The notes: generated by a model not told the origin, from the sequence alone. A stretch of DNA of 64,000 nt from Fomitopsis serialis (GCF_022376445.1 NW_025955027.1:155006-219005); one strand, 5' to 3'. Positions 10,701 to 23,447 are shown, counted from the stretch's first letter. Translations and numbers: made by a program.

Positions 10701-12420
10701 ATGTCTGACTCTAAGGTTGCTATTTTCACCTACAAGTAAGCCAACAACCATGTTAACCTCGCGAGTGCGCTGACCAACTGACTGAATGAAAGCCTTGTCG
10801 AAGATTATGGGGCAGCGGCGGTCACCAGTGAGTCGTGTTACACGGTACTTTTCTACATCCTGCTGACGTCCCAATGACAGCGTTTATTATCTACGACTAT
10901 CTGCTCACACTCGGCGACGAAGTTGAACTGGTCTGGTCATTGAAGCCGTCGGCGTCGTCTGTTGTGTATATGCTCTCGCGATACCCGTTACTCTTCTACG
11001 TGATCTTCCCCTGGATCATCTATACGAATCCTGGACTGACACCTTCAGTACGATGTCATCCTCCCTTTGCGTTTCAGCTGATACTGACGGTATGCGATAG
11101 GTGTGCGTTGACATTGTGTTGAGCTTTCAATGTGCCTATTCACTGAACGGCCCTGCAGTTGCACCGGCTTGTCAATAACATCCGACGTCATGGCAACTAC
11201 CTTCGTTCTGATGGTAGCAGGTGATATCGTCTCGACTTTGAACTGCTCGTCCCGTGTCGCTCAATATGTATCTTTGTAGCATTCGGGGCGCTGCGAATAT
11301 ACGCTGTGAGCGGTCGAGATTGGCGGCTCGTCCTTCCGGCCCTGGCGCTGGGCCTCGTCCCTGCTGTTACCAACCTTGTGAGTACGGTAGCTAAACCAAC
11401 AGCTAGCTTGCTGACGTCTTGTGGATCCCAATGTCCAGTACGATTACGCGAAGTCAGCATATGAGATCGTCGAGTTAACAGGCGGCTCTTCGGCATGTTC
11501 CCAGGTCCAATCCCTCTCAAGGCACCTGTCAAAAACGTCAGTCGCTCCTGCCACGTTGTCGCTTGGTGCATCGACTGACCTCGTCTCCATGCAGGCGTGA
11601 GTCAATGACGAAGACCGTTTCGTACGAAACGCACTCTGACCAAGGCCACAGTGGTCATTATTTCCCGCACATGTGCGGTCGCATCGGACATGATTGTCAT
11701 CTTCGCGATCTGCTGGTACAGCAGAAGACACATCAAGCTCGCAAATCATCTCAAGAATAAGCGCCCTTCTCTCATGATGCTCATGACGCGAGACGGTGAG
11801 CACTTCCGAATGAGATGGTGTATTGTGATTGATGGTGTTCCCCGATGATAAGGACTTGTGCTATTCGTGTCAGTTTTCTTTGGCCACGTCACTGGGTGGT
11901 ATGTGCAATGCTGACGCGGCCTCCCAGTTTGCTGGTCATATTCAATGCTCTTGACATGGCGCTCGCCTTGACGAAGGTCAGTGCGGAGCGCGCACCGAAC
12001 AACTCACTGTGTGGCTGATATACCGATGGCACGGCAGGAATATGGCCAGAGTGCCACTATTTTTGTTAATCCGTAAGCCGAGTGTTCCTTGGCTCCGTGA
12101 ATATGAACGAGACGCTGAACTCGATGCTCGCTCATAGTACTACCTCCGTCTTCCTCTCGCGGAGCCTGTTAAACCTCCGTGCGGCGACGCACGTTCTGGA
12201 GGAGAGTTACGACCTCGACACATTAACTTTTACGTATCCTCTCAGCTCGCTGCTGATATCAACGCAGTCTCAAGCTAGCGAGCATGCAATGACGGAGGAT
12301 GCCCTCGCATCCAACGTGACCTCGGAAGGAACAGTTTGTTTTAGTAGTATCGATACCCCTCGTCCACCCGACACTCACGCGAATGCGAACCCAAATGACG
12401 ACGGTAATGTGCACTTTTGA
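10701..12420 (+). CDS. DUF6533-domain seven-helix membrane protein
   Basis: Starts at ATG 10701 (MSDSKVAIFTYN). Short exons 10701..10735 and 10793..10827 lead into 10881.., whose product FIIYDYLLTLGDEVELVW is the DUF6533 signature of basidiomycete multi-pass membrane proteins. Further exons encode hydrophobic segments: SRYPLLFYVIFPWIIY, FGALRIYAVSGRDWR..LVPAVTNL, VIISRTCAVASDMIVIFAICW and LVLFVLLVIFNALDMALALT. The last part, SVFLSRSLLNLRAATH, is the family's typical end of the membrane domain, followed by a polar Ser/Thr-rich tail to the TGA at 12418..12420. About nine introns of 37-70 bp are needed; the exact splice near 11500-11680 is the least certain. It is probably a plasma- or endomembrane protein of unknown function. 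A decayed copy lies upstream at 8005..8955. Confidence 0.75.
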
Positions 12421-12926
12421 CCGGTCTTTGACGTGGAACTGATTCCATCTCTCAGTTGTATGATCGAACGATTGGATGCCACTGGCTTATATCGTGGACT
12501 TTACTAGTGTACTCTTTTCAGCCATGTTTTCCAGCGCATTGCATGACCTATTGGGACTGATGCTACGGTTGTGTTCGCCTTGAATTTCTTCTGGACTTGT
12601 ATACCACCACATTTATCGAATACCCCGGCAGGATATGCCATAGCCTGCGAGACCATCCCACTGATTCCTATTAGGCAGAGCTGTTGTCGCCACTGGTCCA
12701 GTACCAACTCCGACGAGTTGATGTTACTAATCTGAGCAAGTTCTTTGGTACGCGATCGTGACTAAATGGAATCCCCTCCTCCTCCTCCTGTGCACGTGCA
12801 CATGTAAGTAGCTGTTTCCAAGTTGTTGCACGGTGAAGTCTTACGTAATCGAACATCCCCGCGTCCGAATTCAGAATCCACCGCTGCACCGTGCGCGCCC
12901 GTCGCATCTGCAACTTGACTGTAACC
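12421..12926. other. Intergenic, no gene recognised
   Basis: About 500 bp between two plus-strand genes. A short CT-rich run near 12770..12790 is the only visible feature. Confidence 0.35.
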
Positions 12927-12984
12927 TTCATCTCGTGCTCTACGCCCTCACTACTCTAGACGACTTGCGAGGCGATACAAGCGC

Positions 12985-15900
12985 ATGGTTCATCGCCCGG
13001 CAGACTCGCGCCTGCTCGTCAACCTCCTCTCGCACGAAAGGGACTACTCAAAGCACCTGGCGAACCTGCTTGAGCACTCCCAGCTTTCACTAGCTTCGTT
13101 TTCGGCCTATGCGTCTGCTTCGTCGCCACCACTCGCGCAAGCTATTATCACCGTAGCGGGGGCACTCTCGGGTGCGGATGATGCGCTGCGGAAGTATGCG
13201 TTCTCTGTGGAAAGCTGGCAGGCCCAGCTGAAGGCTCTGAAAGATCTCGAGGACGAAGTCGGGAATATCATGCGAGACCGGGAGATCCTGTGAGTTCCGT
13301 CCTCTTGTCATCAAATTCAACTGGCTGTCTCTGTTTCTACGCGTCTTGGTGGATGAGTGCCAACGCGTTCACACCGTGCTTGTACGGACTCCCGCTCTCT
13401 GTCTGGATCGCGTCGCAAGGTCGCGAGGTTATTCGTGCGGCTCATATTCGCCGCACTCTATTCATATCTCCTAGCCGAAGCTTTAGGTGGGCTACGTGTT
13501 CCCATACTCCCCAACACCGGCGAAGTAGAGTACGTAACAAGCTCAGAGCTGCACACACGTCACGGGTACCTTCGTAGGCTATAACAACCTACATATGACG
13601 CTGTAGGCAATGGTAGCCTGATACATGGTCTGACCGCTCTCTACACAGTGTGACGCGTCTCATCAAGGCGTCCAAGTCTCAGAAATCCAGCCGCGACTCA
13701 ATAGTCGGATCTACGCCATCACCATCTTCCTCTTCCCTAACCGTTCGCCTCGAGGTCCCTGTTGGGGCCAAGTTGGGTGCCGCCCAGACCGAACTGCAAG
13801 CATGTGAGGCGCACTTAGCTACGAAGGAGCGAGAATTGGAGGAGATGCGCATTAGAGCGATTACAATCGGGCTGCAGGCGCGGTGTAAAGCGATGGTAGA
13901 GTGCGGCTGGGTGTGGGGAGAGATGGGCAAGGAAGGGTTGCGGGCCTTGGAGAGCGGAGACATGGCGACAGCGAACGGGAATGGCATAGGTGAGCTCATA
14001 TCTTTGGAGGAGGGTTTCAAATTTTTGCCCTTCTTATCGCGGAGTTGCTACTGCTTTCACTCTCGCTGGCACCGTACATATGTCTCACCCTCCCTGCAGG
14101 CACCCATATGTACCCGCACCCCTCCTCCAACTCAGATTCCGGCCATGCAGCGTCTGACCTCTCCTCCCTAGCACCCTCCCAGTCGGCGTCGCAACTTAAC
14201 GACGGGCCCTACCGAAGCCCGTCGCCCCCACGAAAGCCGCTTCCCCATGTCCAGGCGTACCGCCTGTCAATCCCGCCTGCGCACTCGATAGACGAACATG
14301 CCGTGCCAGACGGGCGACCCAAAGGCGCACCTCGGGCGAGCTGGCGCATCTCCGAGGTTCCAGAGCCTGACGAGGAAGCGGAGGGCGGAGGCAGCAGCGC
14401 GGACGAAGACGAAGCGGGCCTTGAAGTGCATGAGAACGAACGGTTCGCGAAGGGCAGGCCAAACGGCAAAGGAAAGGAGCGTGAAGTGGAGAGCAGGCCA
14501 TTCTCGATTCGTTCACCTGCCTCCGGGAACGCCAGCTTACCGCCGCCGAGTCCATCCACGGACTCCGGATCTTTGGGCAAGAGGGAGCGCCATAGGAGCG
14601 GCTCAGCGAGTCTGTTTGGCCGGGCGATCGGTGCGCTGTTCCACCGGGATGCTAAGGAGAAGGAGAGGGGCAGTTCCCTGAGCCCTAGCAAGAGCAGTCC
14701 GAGCAAGATCGGTGGGTGGCGCACGCGCACTGACAGTAACATTGCGAAGGTCCGGGGCGGCAAAGGCGGAGCGAGAGCTCGGACGATGAAGAGCAGACGA
14801 GGCAGCTCTACTCGACGTGGTCCCCGAACTCCGCGACTGTGCCGAAGTCAGCGCCCGTGGTGCTGGGCGCATCGGCATCCACGAGCTCGGTGAATACGAC
14901 TTCCAAGGGATCCCTCTCTGGTCAACGACTCAGGAAGGCGAAGCGGAGCTCGGTACAGGCACCCCCGCGTGCCCGGGATAAGGAGGCCACAGAGAAGGGC
15001 TGGGCTAGTGACACGCGGGCGGGAAACCAAACCTCAGCCGCTCGGGTTCGGCCAGCAAGCAGAAGGGTGCGAACACGTCAACGTCGAAGAGTAAAACCAA
15101 GGGCAAGGGATCGGCGAACGGGGACGCGCCATCGGGAGTGGCGCGAAGCAACAGAGGGTCTCTGCATTTGCTACTTTGGAGATGAACGGGGGCTCGGTGT
15201 CAAGGAACTCGTCCTTGTCGAGGCAGTCGATCACGAGCGCAGCGTCTGCCCCTGCGAGGATGCCTACGCGGTCCACAACGGTACCTGCTGTTCCGCATTT
15301 GGCGACTGCAGCTTCGGCGCGATCGCGTGCGATGTCCTTGCAGCCTGCTGAATCCTTGCCAGCTATACCTGCTTCTACGGCCTCCTCTCAGGCCGGTCCA
15401 TCTTCTTCGGAATATATGAGGGGACACCGGAGGACGGCATCGACGTCTTCTGCTCTGCCCAATCGCTCGGGGCTCACGAGAAGCAACGACGGTCCGAGCC
15501 TGATGAGTATCGTCGAGGGCGTTGCGAGGCAGAACAAAGACGCGTGGGCCGCCCAGGATCCCAACCGGAAGCTGATTGACGTGAGAGCGCCCCCGCCGGT
15601 GAACGAGAATGCCGCGTTTGAGGAAGCATCCAAGGCCGCAGAGAACCGTGCTCAAGCAGAGTCGTCAAGTGGTCATAGTACCGTCCTGCATCTGGGCTGC
15701 CAACAAAGCAGTCTTCACCCCTGTTGCACCACGCGAAGATGTCCGCGTCCGCTTCTGCACCGACCTTGCCTGCGTCTAGCTCAACCCTCAGGCCTCCGAT
15801 GCCGCTTCGCTCTGCCCTGCGCAATAACAGTCGGACCCCATCACCAAATCCTCCCCCTCCTCTGCGAGGTGCACCGAACGACAACAGCCGAGATGCGTCC

Positions 15901-16386
15901 CCGTCGCGTCCGATGACGGCTAGCCATGCCCCCATCGCCCATTCGAAACTGGCCGTAATCGACAAGGACGATGACGCCACCTCGATCTCATCGTATGCCA
16001 CTGGGCGTGAGGACTTCGACGAGGACAGCACGCCCTTAGCTGAGCACGCGCCCGAGCCATCTCCGTTGCCCCCACCTCCGCCTCCGCACGACACGATAGG
16101 GAGCGATGTCTCGGGGAGTTCGACTACAACGGAGGGCGCCCCTACCCGGCGCAAGAGCGTGCGGATGTCCCTTCCGCCCACGTTCTCTGCCACGCCACCT
16201 GCGATAGACGATGATACTGATGAGGAGGCCAGGGGCCGCCATTCCCCGTGGGGACCTTCGGGCCAGTGGTCCACACGAATACACGATGGACAGGACCGCG
16301 ATATGTGGCAGGACTCGGACGAGGAGGATGAAGACTACAGCAGAGCGAAGAGGTTGCTGACTCGAATGTCCAGGGGACGGACCTGA
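12985..16386 (+). CDS. Long low-complexity protein with helical (BAR/I-BAR-like?) N-terminus
   Basis: The N-terminal part is amphipathic helix: LLSHERDYSKHLANLLEHS, then KALKDLEDEVGNIMRDREIL, then after a 359-bp intron (13290..13648) RLIKASKSQK and AAQTELQACEAHLATKERE. The layout (a repeated helical bundle with membrane-curvature look, followed by a long Ser/Pro/Arg-rich tail) recalls fungal BAR/IMD proteins such as Ivy1, but this is only a resemblance. The tail ends with DSDEEDEDYSRAKRLLTRMSRGRT and a stop at 16384..16386. The frame changes four times without an intron, near 14770, 15025, 15165 and 15680; each change is a missing base, two of them beside short homopolymers. The protein is therefore probably continuous in the organism. 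The first exon may begin upstream of 12985; the frame is open back to about 12927. Confidence 0.5.
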
Positions 16387-16673
16387 TATATATCTGGGTT
16401 GCAAGCTCCGATTCTGTCCTCATGGTGATATTGATTGTTCGGTCGTCTCGCGATTATGCTACACTCTACTTAAATTCTCCCTCTGGTATCATTATTTCTA
16501 TACACTCTCACTATGGACAACGACTGTCTGAATTGTATGTTTTTCTCGACATTGCACGTTACGTAATACACGAGCGCTCCGCAGACTAAGAACGCGACTG
16601 CAGTTGAGGGCCGTCCCAGCCACAATACTCTTCTTCCCCTACCACCACCACCGCTGCGCTCAGAACCCACATT

Positions 16674-17336
16674 ATGTCTGACGGAGAGCAAATTCTGCCG
16701 CAGGATGAGGTCCAGCCCAAGGCTGAGGACGCGAACGCGCCGATAAACATCAAGGTTAGCCCATGTTGTCCTGGACGCCTGACCTTGGCGAGACGGGAGT
16801 GTTTGAACTTACCGTGGGCTTCGGTAGGTGACGACGCAGACGGGAGAGGAGGTGTTCTTCAAAATCAAACGGAACACGAAGCTGAGCAAGCTCCAGGGCG
16901 CGTACGCCGCGAAAGTAGGCAAGGATGTCAACAGCATTCGGTAAGTGGCACTGCTCGTCCCCTGTCGCCGCGTGCATCGCGAGAAGAATCGATGTTGCTG
17001 GAGCAGCAGAACGCGGTTCTATCGTGATGGCGCGGATCGTGGAACACCCGTAGCCACAGTGTTGTTCGGAGTTTGAGTACGATGTGCTAATCACCTATTA
17101 GATTTTTGTACGACGGTAACAGGATAAACGACGACGACACGCCAGCATCGCTGGACATGGAAGACAATGGTATGTGCACTTACATCCATGCACACCACCG
17201 CCGTCTCACATAACCTTTCCAGACACAATCGATGTAATGGTAGAACGTGAGTACGATCTCCTTGTCCTGTCAGCCACACAGGGGAAGCTGACCCGTTGCA
17301 CGGCGGTGCGTTCCAGAGGTTGGCGGCTCAGCGTGA
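16674..17336 (+). CDS. SMT3: SUMO (ubiquitin-like modifier)
   Basis: Five exons, 16674..16754, 16828..16940, 17102..17169, 17223..17246 and 17317..17336, give 101 residues. The ubiquitin fold is clear: INIKVTTQTGEEVFFKIKR, KLSKLQGAYAAKVGKDVNSIR, FLYDGNRINDDDTPASLDME and DNDTIDVMVE. It ends VGG-SA, so the diglycine used for conjugation is followed by only two residues that a SUMO protease would remove. SUMO is attached to lysines of nuclear and other proteins through E1, E2 (Ubc9) and E3 enzymes. The acidic N-terminal tail with a KAEDAN stretch is usual for fungal SUMO. The last two exons are tiny (24 and 20 bp) and easily missed by gene finders. It is convergent with the BET2 homologue. Confidence 0.93.
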
Positions 17337-17884
17337 CGTCGGGGCCGCCATGTATCTGTCTGTTATATGCTGTCTGTTCTGTAGTACCATACATGTCCGG
17401 TCATCGCTCGTCTCGGATTGTGCATAACGTTGTTAATTGTAGCCTTTTCTTCCGCCCCTTGTATGCTTGCTCATTCGTATTGCTGCGTCGCGTTCAACTT
17501 CCATGGCAACACTTGCTGCCGTTTAGTGAGGTGAAACCAAGGTGCGTCTGGTCGCTTGACCCGATTTGGTGAATATCTGAACTCATCCGTATGGCTAGAC
17601 GGAACTTGATTCTCGAGACCGATTTCTCGCATTCATTAGTACAGGACTTGATGCACTGCAAGGCAGCGCGTAGCTTCGTCGTAAACAGGCTCGCCTCTCT
17701 AATACCTGGTTAACATGCCGCCAAATGCCGTGGATTCGACCACCAACGCTCACATACACAGCTAACAAGTAGCAGCCGTAGATGCTTAATGCGCATTACA
17801 GATTAGCTGCGAGGCTCAAGCAATGACTATCCTACAATGAAGATTCTACGTCTCAACTTCCGTTCGCACTACCGCCACACGAGG
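17337..17884. other. Intergenic between convergent genes
   Basis: About 550 bp between the SUMO stop and the BET2 stop; both 3' untranslated regions are expected here. No other feature was recognised. Confidence 0.4.
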
Positions 17885-19261
17885 TCACTCTACCCTCCTA
17901 GGCAGCGCCTCCCAGTCCTTTCTCAGCCCCATGCGCTCGATGATCTTGGCAGGCATGCAGTAGACAGGGTCGAGGTCTTCCAGCCCACGGTAGCCTAGCA
18001 GCGACAAGCCTGAATAAGATCGAACGTGAACACGGTGTCCGCAAGCGATGCGGATGTAGCCTGTACAGACCTGCTACGCCGAAATGAGTGTGGAAGACAT
18101 CGGGCTGGTCGCCCGGTCTGTCGGCTATCCCGCCATGCTCGGGGTCCTGAAGAACGGCATCAGTTCTCCGGAGGGATGTAGAGGAGCGTAAGCGGAGGGA
18201 CGCACCTGCGCTGAGAGGATGAACGCGATGAGCTTCTCCGCGTCGATCCAGGGGACCTTCTTCAGGATCGCCATCGCGGAGAGGACCCAGTAGCTGTAAC
18301 AGACCTGCGGGTGCCATCAGTTCGGCGACACAAGCAAATTCAAGGACGGGGGACTGACGTCTTCGAGCTTCTCTGGCCGCCCGTTCAGCCCGCCGTTAGG
18401 CAGCTGTCGCTCGGCGAGCCACCAGCCCAGCGTCGCCTGGTCGATCTCGTCTAGTCTGTCGAGGATCGCCAACGTCGCCGTGCACACGGTCACTGCGTTT
18501 TCTCGTCATGCACCGTTCTGCGTGCGATCGCGGTGGGGACGTACCCATCGCTGCGTGGCTCTCCGCGCCCGCCACGGCGCCGAACCCGCCGTCGAAGTTC
18601 CTGCACTGCCGGATGTACCCGACGGTCTTGTCGGCGTCGAGCTCGTGCAGCCGGCCGAGGAGCGAGAGGGCGTTGACCGCGCAGTAGAGGAAGCGGGTGT
18701 CGACTTCGCCCCACTGGTCGCCTGCGAAGACGCCGGAGGGCTGCTGGAGCGAGAGGATGACTGCGGCAGGACGATGGGTAAGAGGGTCCGACGGGTGAGC
18801 GGAGCAGCACGCACACTTGACTACACGGTCTACGTCCACCCGGTCCAGCGCGTCCTGGATGATGAGGATCTGGATCGCACTCAGCGTCGCGTGCAGGTGC
18901 GCGTCGTGGTCGGGGTGCGCGCCGAAGGCTCCTGCACGGTGCGCACGTCAGGAAGGAGGCCGGGGAGGACCGCGCAGGACGAACAGACCTGACCTGCCTC
19001 GTCGTCCCAGCAGCTCATGACAAAGTCGATCATCTCCTCGCGGTCGAGCGCGTCCTTGTGCCCCATGATGGTGAGCGCGGTGAGGCCCCAGTAGATGGCG
19101 TTCATCCGGAGGTGCGCGGTAAGATGGTACATGAGGTCATCTTTGCTCTGCGCAGAACTTAGAGGGTGTCGGGTTCGACGAAGACGGGTACGCACCTCTC
19201 CCAACGACTGGATGTACTTGACATGGAGAGGGACGAGCAGCTTGGACGATGAGTCCGACAT
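17885..19261 (-). CDS. BET2: Rab geranylgeranyltransferase beta subunit
   Basis: Catalytic beta subunit of type II protein geranylgeranyltransferase, which adds C20 prenyl groups to C-terminal cysteines of Rab GTPases with the alpha subunit and REP. The exons encode prenyltransferase helical repeats in order: [78 protein letters not shown], and [20 protein letters not shown]. The zinc ligands are visible: Asp and Cys of EDVCYSYW and His of [11 protein letters not shown]. The C-terminus ends near [14 protein letters not shown] at 17885..17887. The start is ATG 19261 (MSDSSSK); an in-frame ATG 21 bp upstream is possible. About six introns of 50-65 bp. No frame break was seen. Confidence 0.92.
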
Positions 19262-19815
19262 CTTGCGGGCTGACCACCGCAAATACTGTACGTTTCGCCG
19301 TACTTCAGTACTTCAGTCTTATAAGTAGTACGTTTACGCGAGCAACGAAGGCAGATTGTGGCTTGTCGACTTCTTGTGAGTGACACCGATCCCCTGGTGC
19401 ACAGAGAGTCGACGGTGATAGTCAAAAGAGAGAAGATCAAGCACAAACAGGGCCGGGCGCGTCTGATGGGGAGGTTCCTGAGTCCTGGTCTGGAAAGACT
19501 CAGGGATCCATGCAGCGCGTTCTCCGAATTCAACCCTCGACAGAGCGATACCTTTCATGCGGGACGGGCTGAACATGGACGCGTGGTGTCTGGCTATGTC
19601 GTATTACAATGCAACTACAGTCTATATCTCAGACTCCAAGCCGCAGTGTGGTGTCGCTCAAGCAATGCAAATAACTTTCCAGTGAGATAATATGCTAATG
19701 GCTACAGTGAAATGGGCAGTGACATGGAGGCGAATAAGATCCTTCATGACAGACAGAGACGAAGACCCGAATGGGTGATCGTGATGCAGAGTCTGAGAGG
19801 TTTTGCCAGACGCAC
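19262..19815. other. Intergenic upstream of BET2
   Basis: About 550 bp between the start of BET2 and the stop of DPH3, both on the minus strand. No gene recognised; it should contain the BET2 promoter and the DPH3 3' end. Confidence 0.4.
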
Positions 19816-20225
19816 TCATGCTGCGATGGCGATCGCTCGGGGCTGCTCATCGGCGATGGTAAGGCGGTCGAGAGCATCCTCGAACTTGTCTTCATCGCTG
19901 TCCTCATCCTCGTCCTCCTCGTCCTCCTCGTCTGCACCCTCCTCAGCCGCGCCCTCGTCCTCGTCATCAGGCTCGTCCTCGTAATCAAGCTAATACGGGC
20001 GGTCAGTCAACGATGAAACTCAGATGCGCAAAGCGTACGCACAGGATCGTATACGACTCGTATAATCAGGCTGCAGCTCGGACATGTCGCAATGTCCTCG
20101 TAGTTAGCCAGCTGCTTGCGGGAGATCTCGAAACGATCGCCGCAAGGACAGGGGTAGTGGTACACCCGCTTCTCCTCGTCCCATGCCATATCCTCGATCT
20201 CGACCTCGTCGTAGTATGCACCCAT
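19816..20225 (-). CDS. DPH3: Diphthamide biosynthesis protein 3 (CSL zinc protein)
   Basis: Two exons, 20043..20225 and 19816..19989, split by a 53-bp intron, give 118 residues. The CSL domain is unmistakable: [20 protein letters not shown], then [16 protein letters not shown], then [12 protein letters not shown]. The four zinc/iron ligands are Cys26, Cys28, Cys48 and Cys51. Dph3 (Kti11 in yeast) donates electrons to the radical-SAM Dph1-Dph2 complex in the first step of diphthamide formation on elongation factor 2, and it also acts with Elongator in wobble-uridine modification of cytosolic tRNAs. The second exon encodes a strongly acidic tail ([10 protein letters not shown].. [13 protein letters not shown]) ending RAIAIAA. 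The gene is divergent from MTO1 at 20559. Confidence 0.95.
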
Positions 20226-20558
20226 CGTAGAGACAGTGAAGGCCCGCAGGCTCTGGTCGCCGGTGAAACTGGGGCCGCAGCAGACGAAAGGTGGACGCAC
20301 AAGTAAGAGTCAACACTGCACTTGTGATTCGTCTCTTGGGTCCAGATCATGTGCCCGAGCGATGAATCGCCAGGAAAGGCAGTTGTTTGGCAGGAGCCTC
20401 CGATCCAAACAACCACCCGACTTCAGCCACCCGTCACTGACTTCGGGATCCTTAGGCTATTGCACCTCCACGTCGGCACGTACAGGTGTAGCTCGCAGGC
20501 CCACACAGTAACGAGGATATCTTCTCCTGAATCATAAAACCCGCTTGATAGCTCCCGG
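20226..20558. promoter_or_regulatory. Bidirectional promoter region DPH3/MTO1
   Basis: 333 bp separate the divergent starts of DPH3 and MTO1, so one short region must drive both. I see no TATA box or named operator in it. Both products take part in modification of wobble uridines (cytosolic through Elongator for DPH3/KTI11, mitochondrial for MTO1), which makes shared control plausible but unproven. Confidence 0.45.
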
Positions 20559-23447
20559 ATGCGTAGTGCCTACAGAAGTCTGGTGCGGAGAAGTAATTTC
20601 AGCAAAAGACTCTTTGCCTCGCTTGCCGAGGGACAGCCGGCGTATGATGGTGAGTATCATACCCACGCCTATGTAAGACCTACTCATTTGCGTTGGAAGT
20701 CTGCATCATTGGCGGAGGTCATGCAGGCTGCGAGGCGGCAGCGGGTGCGGCAAGAGCGGGTGCGCGGACAGTGCTGTTAACTCAGAAACTGGACAACATC
20801 GGCGAGCTCTCCTGCAACCCGTCTTTTGGTGGAGTAGGGAAGGGGACCCTGGTGCGAGAAGTTGACGCGCTTGACGGAGTTTGTGCACGCGTTGCGGGTG
20901 AGTCGTACTAGAGCTGCGGGCGGACTGGGGCTCACATGGTCGTTCAGATAAGGCTGGTATTCAGTTTCAGATTCTAAACCGCTCGAAGGGACCCGCAGTG
21001 TGGGTACGTAATCGGTCCTTGTGCTTTCTTGTATATATTGACCATAACGTCTTGTAGGGCCCTCGAGCTCAGATTGACCGCAAGCTGTACAAGAAGCACA
21101 TGCAGGAAGCTTTGCACGGCTACCGTAACCTCGACATCCGTGCGGCGAGTGTCTTCGATCTCGTCATCAATCGTTCGCCAGAGGGGCCCTCCGGGAGCTG
21201 GGGCAAGATTGAAGGTGTCCAACTAGGTGTGTGGGCTGCACGCTTCGATAGCACGCCTGTCCTCAGTCTTACGTAGACTCCGGGGAGATCATCAAGTGCT
21301 CCCAAGTCGTCATATGCACGGGCACGTTCCTGTCCGGTGAAATACACATCGGTCAGTCGGTGCATGCGGTACACGGTCGTTTTGCTCATCGGTGTTCAGG
21401 CATGAAGCGATTTCCAGCTGGCCGCATCAATGAAGCGCCCTCCGTCGGCCTCTCAGGGTCCCTCAGAAGTGCAGGCTTCCAGCTCGGCCGACTGCAGACA
21501 GGCACGCCAGCGAGGCTGCTCAAGGACAGCATCGACTTCACGCAGATGGACGTCCAGAAAGGAGATGCTGCTCCGCACCCATTCAGCTATATGAACACCA
21601 CCGTTGACAATGCTGTCAGTCGACATCTTGTCCATCGTTTGTGATTGCTTCCGGCTCATCCTGTGTGCGCTTTTTAGGGCGACCAAATAGACTGCTATTT
21701 GACACGAACCGCGCCGGCGACACATCAGGTCATCCGAGATAACCTGCATCTCAGCTGCCACATCCAGGAGACGAGGAACGGTACGTGCGCCCGCACTTCA
21801 TCAGCTCATTGTGAACTCATCGAGGCCGAACCAGGCCCTCGTTACTGCCCCTCGCTCGAGTCCAAGGTCCTGCGCTTCCCTCAGAAGGAGAGTCATCGGG
21901 TATGGCTCGAGCCTGAAGGATACGACTCGGGTACTTCGCCATTCAGCTGCAAATGTTCCGTGACCTGTGCTAACATCATGTCACTAGACCTCATCTATCC
22001 GAACGGGCTCTCGTGCAGTATGCCCGAGGGCGTGCAAGAGGTTCTGTACCGCACAGTCCCCGGACTAGAGAACGTCAAGCTTGTACGGCCTGCGTATGGT
22101 GTCGAGTACGACTACGTCGATCCGAGAGAGCTGAGACGTGAGTGCATGCTACTTATTCGGGTTACGACCAAACCTGATTGTTGGTGGTTCTCAGCTACGT
22201 TGGAGACCAAACGAATCAAGGTTAGAGTGGCCGCAAACTTCGCTCTTCCCAACTGACTGGTTTGCAGGGTCTGTTCCTCGCGGGCCAGATCAACGGTTCG
22301 TCACGCTTTGTTATACCATCTCGCGCAAACTTTGGCTGACTACTCAGAGTAGGGACAACTGGATACGAAGAAGCCGCTGCGCAAGGGGTCTTGGCGGGCA
22401 TCAACGCAGGGCTCGCCGCGGTCCAGCGGCCACCGTTGATTCTGTCTCGTGCAGACGGCTATATCGGTGTTATGGTCGACGACCTCATCGTCAAGGGAGC
22501 GGAGGAGCCTTGTCAGTCTCTTCAGTGATCCGGGAGTGTGCCTTGTCTGAAGGGGGGGTCATCAGATCGTATGTTCACTTCGAGATCGGAGTACCGCGTG
22601 TCGATCAGAAGTGACAACGCGGACTTGCGTCTGACTGGAAAAGGTACCTGGATGCTCTGCGCCTCATTGTGTGAGCTCACGCTGTTTGACAGGACGCGAG
22701 GCGGGGGTCGTCTCAGAGGAGCGTTGGTTGTGGTTTGGACGGACACAAGGCGAAGTACAGCGCGTCACTGAGGCGCTCCAGTCGTACACGCTCACTCCAC
22801 ACGTGAGTCGAGTTCATCCTGGTTAGAGTATGCTCGTCTGAACTACGTTTGCAGCAATGGAGAAGACTCGGCTTTGACGTCAAACAGGACGGCATCTGGA
22901 GAAGGTCCGTATCCTCGTCATGCAGAACATCGACCCATCCTGACCTTGTCTCAACAATAGCGCCTACGAGATGCTCCACAACCCGAACATCAAAATCAGC
23001 CAGTTGTTCGAAGCTGTCCCGGACCTCACCTCCGTCGAGCTGCAGGTCCTTGAGCGGGTCGAGAACGAGGGTGAGTTGTAGAGGCTGTCGTATCGTCTCA
23101 CGCTCATGACGATTGTGAAGCTGCGTACAAGATCTTCTTACAACGACAAGAGGCCGACGTGCGTGCCTTCATGGACGACGAGTCGCTCGTACTCGATCCA
23201 AGCCTTGATTATACGTCAGTGGATGGACTGAGTCTTGAGGTCAAGGAGCGGTTGCGGCGCATTAGGCCTACGAGCTTCGTGAGTGATCTTCTTCACGAGC
23301 AGTCCCTCGTACTGATACGAACGTTCGTGCGCAAAGGGTGTTGCGAAGCGTATGGAGGGGATGACGCCGGCCTCTCTGGTCGTTTTGCTGAGATACGCCA
23401 AGCGCATGCATGGTCGGGCTGCCGCTCTGGGTTCTGTAGCGACGTAG
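20559..23447 (+). CDS. MTO1: Mitochondrial tRNA uridine-modification FAD protein
   Basis: Homologue of bacterial MnmG/GidA and yeast Mto1, which with MSS1 forms the 5-carboxymethylaminomethyl group on wobble uridine of mitochondrial tRNAs. The N-terminus [19 protein letters not shown] is basic and Ser/Arg-rich, as a mitochondrial targeting sequence should be. The next exon has the FAD-binding motif [14 protein letters not shown], then [21 protein letters not shown]. Other family blocks follow across about a dozen short exons: [80 protein letters not shown] and a C-terminal helical domain ending ALGSVAT, TAG at 23445..23447. No frame break was found. It is convergent with the MYND gene at 23895..26442. 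Confidence 0.93.

Noticed and set aside
15474..16274. Long minus-strand ORF of 266 codons opposite the low-complexity gene
   Set aside because: It mirrors the GC-rich codon pattern of the plus-strand gene and contains only Gly/Ser-rich low complexity.
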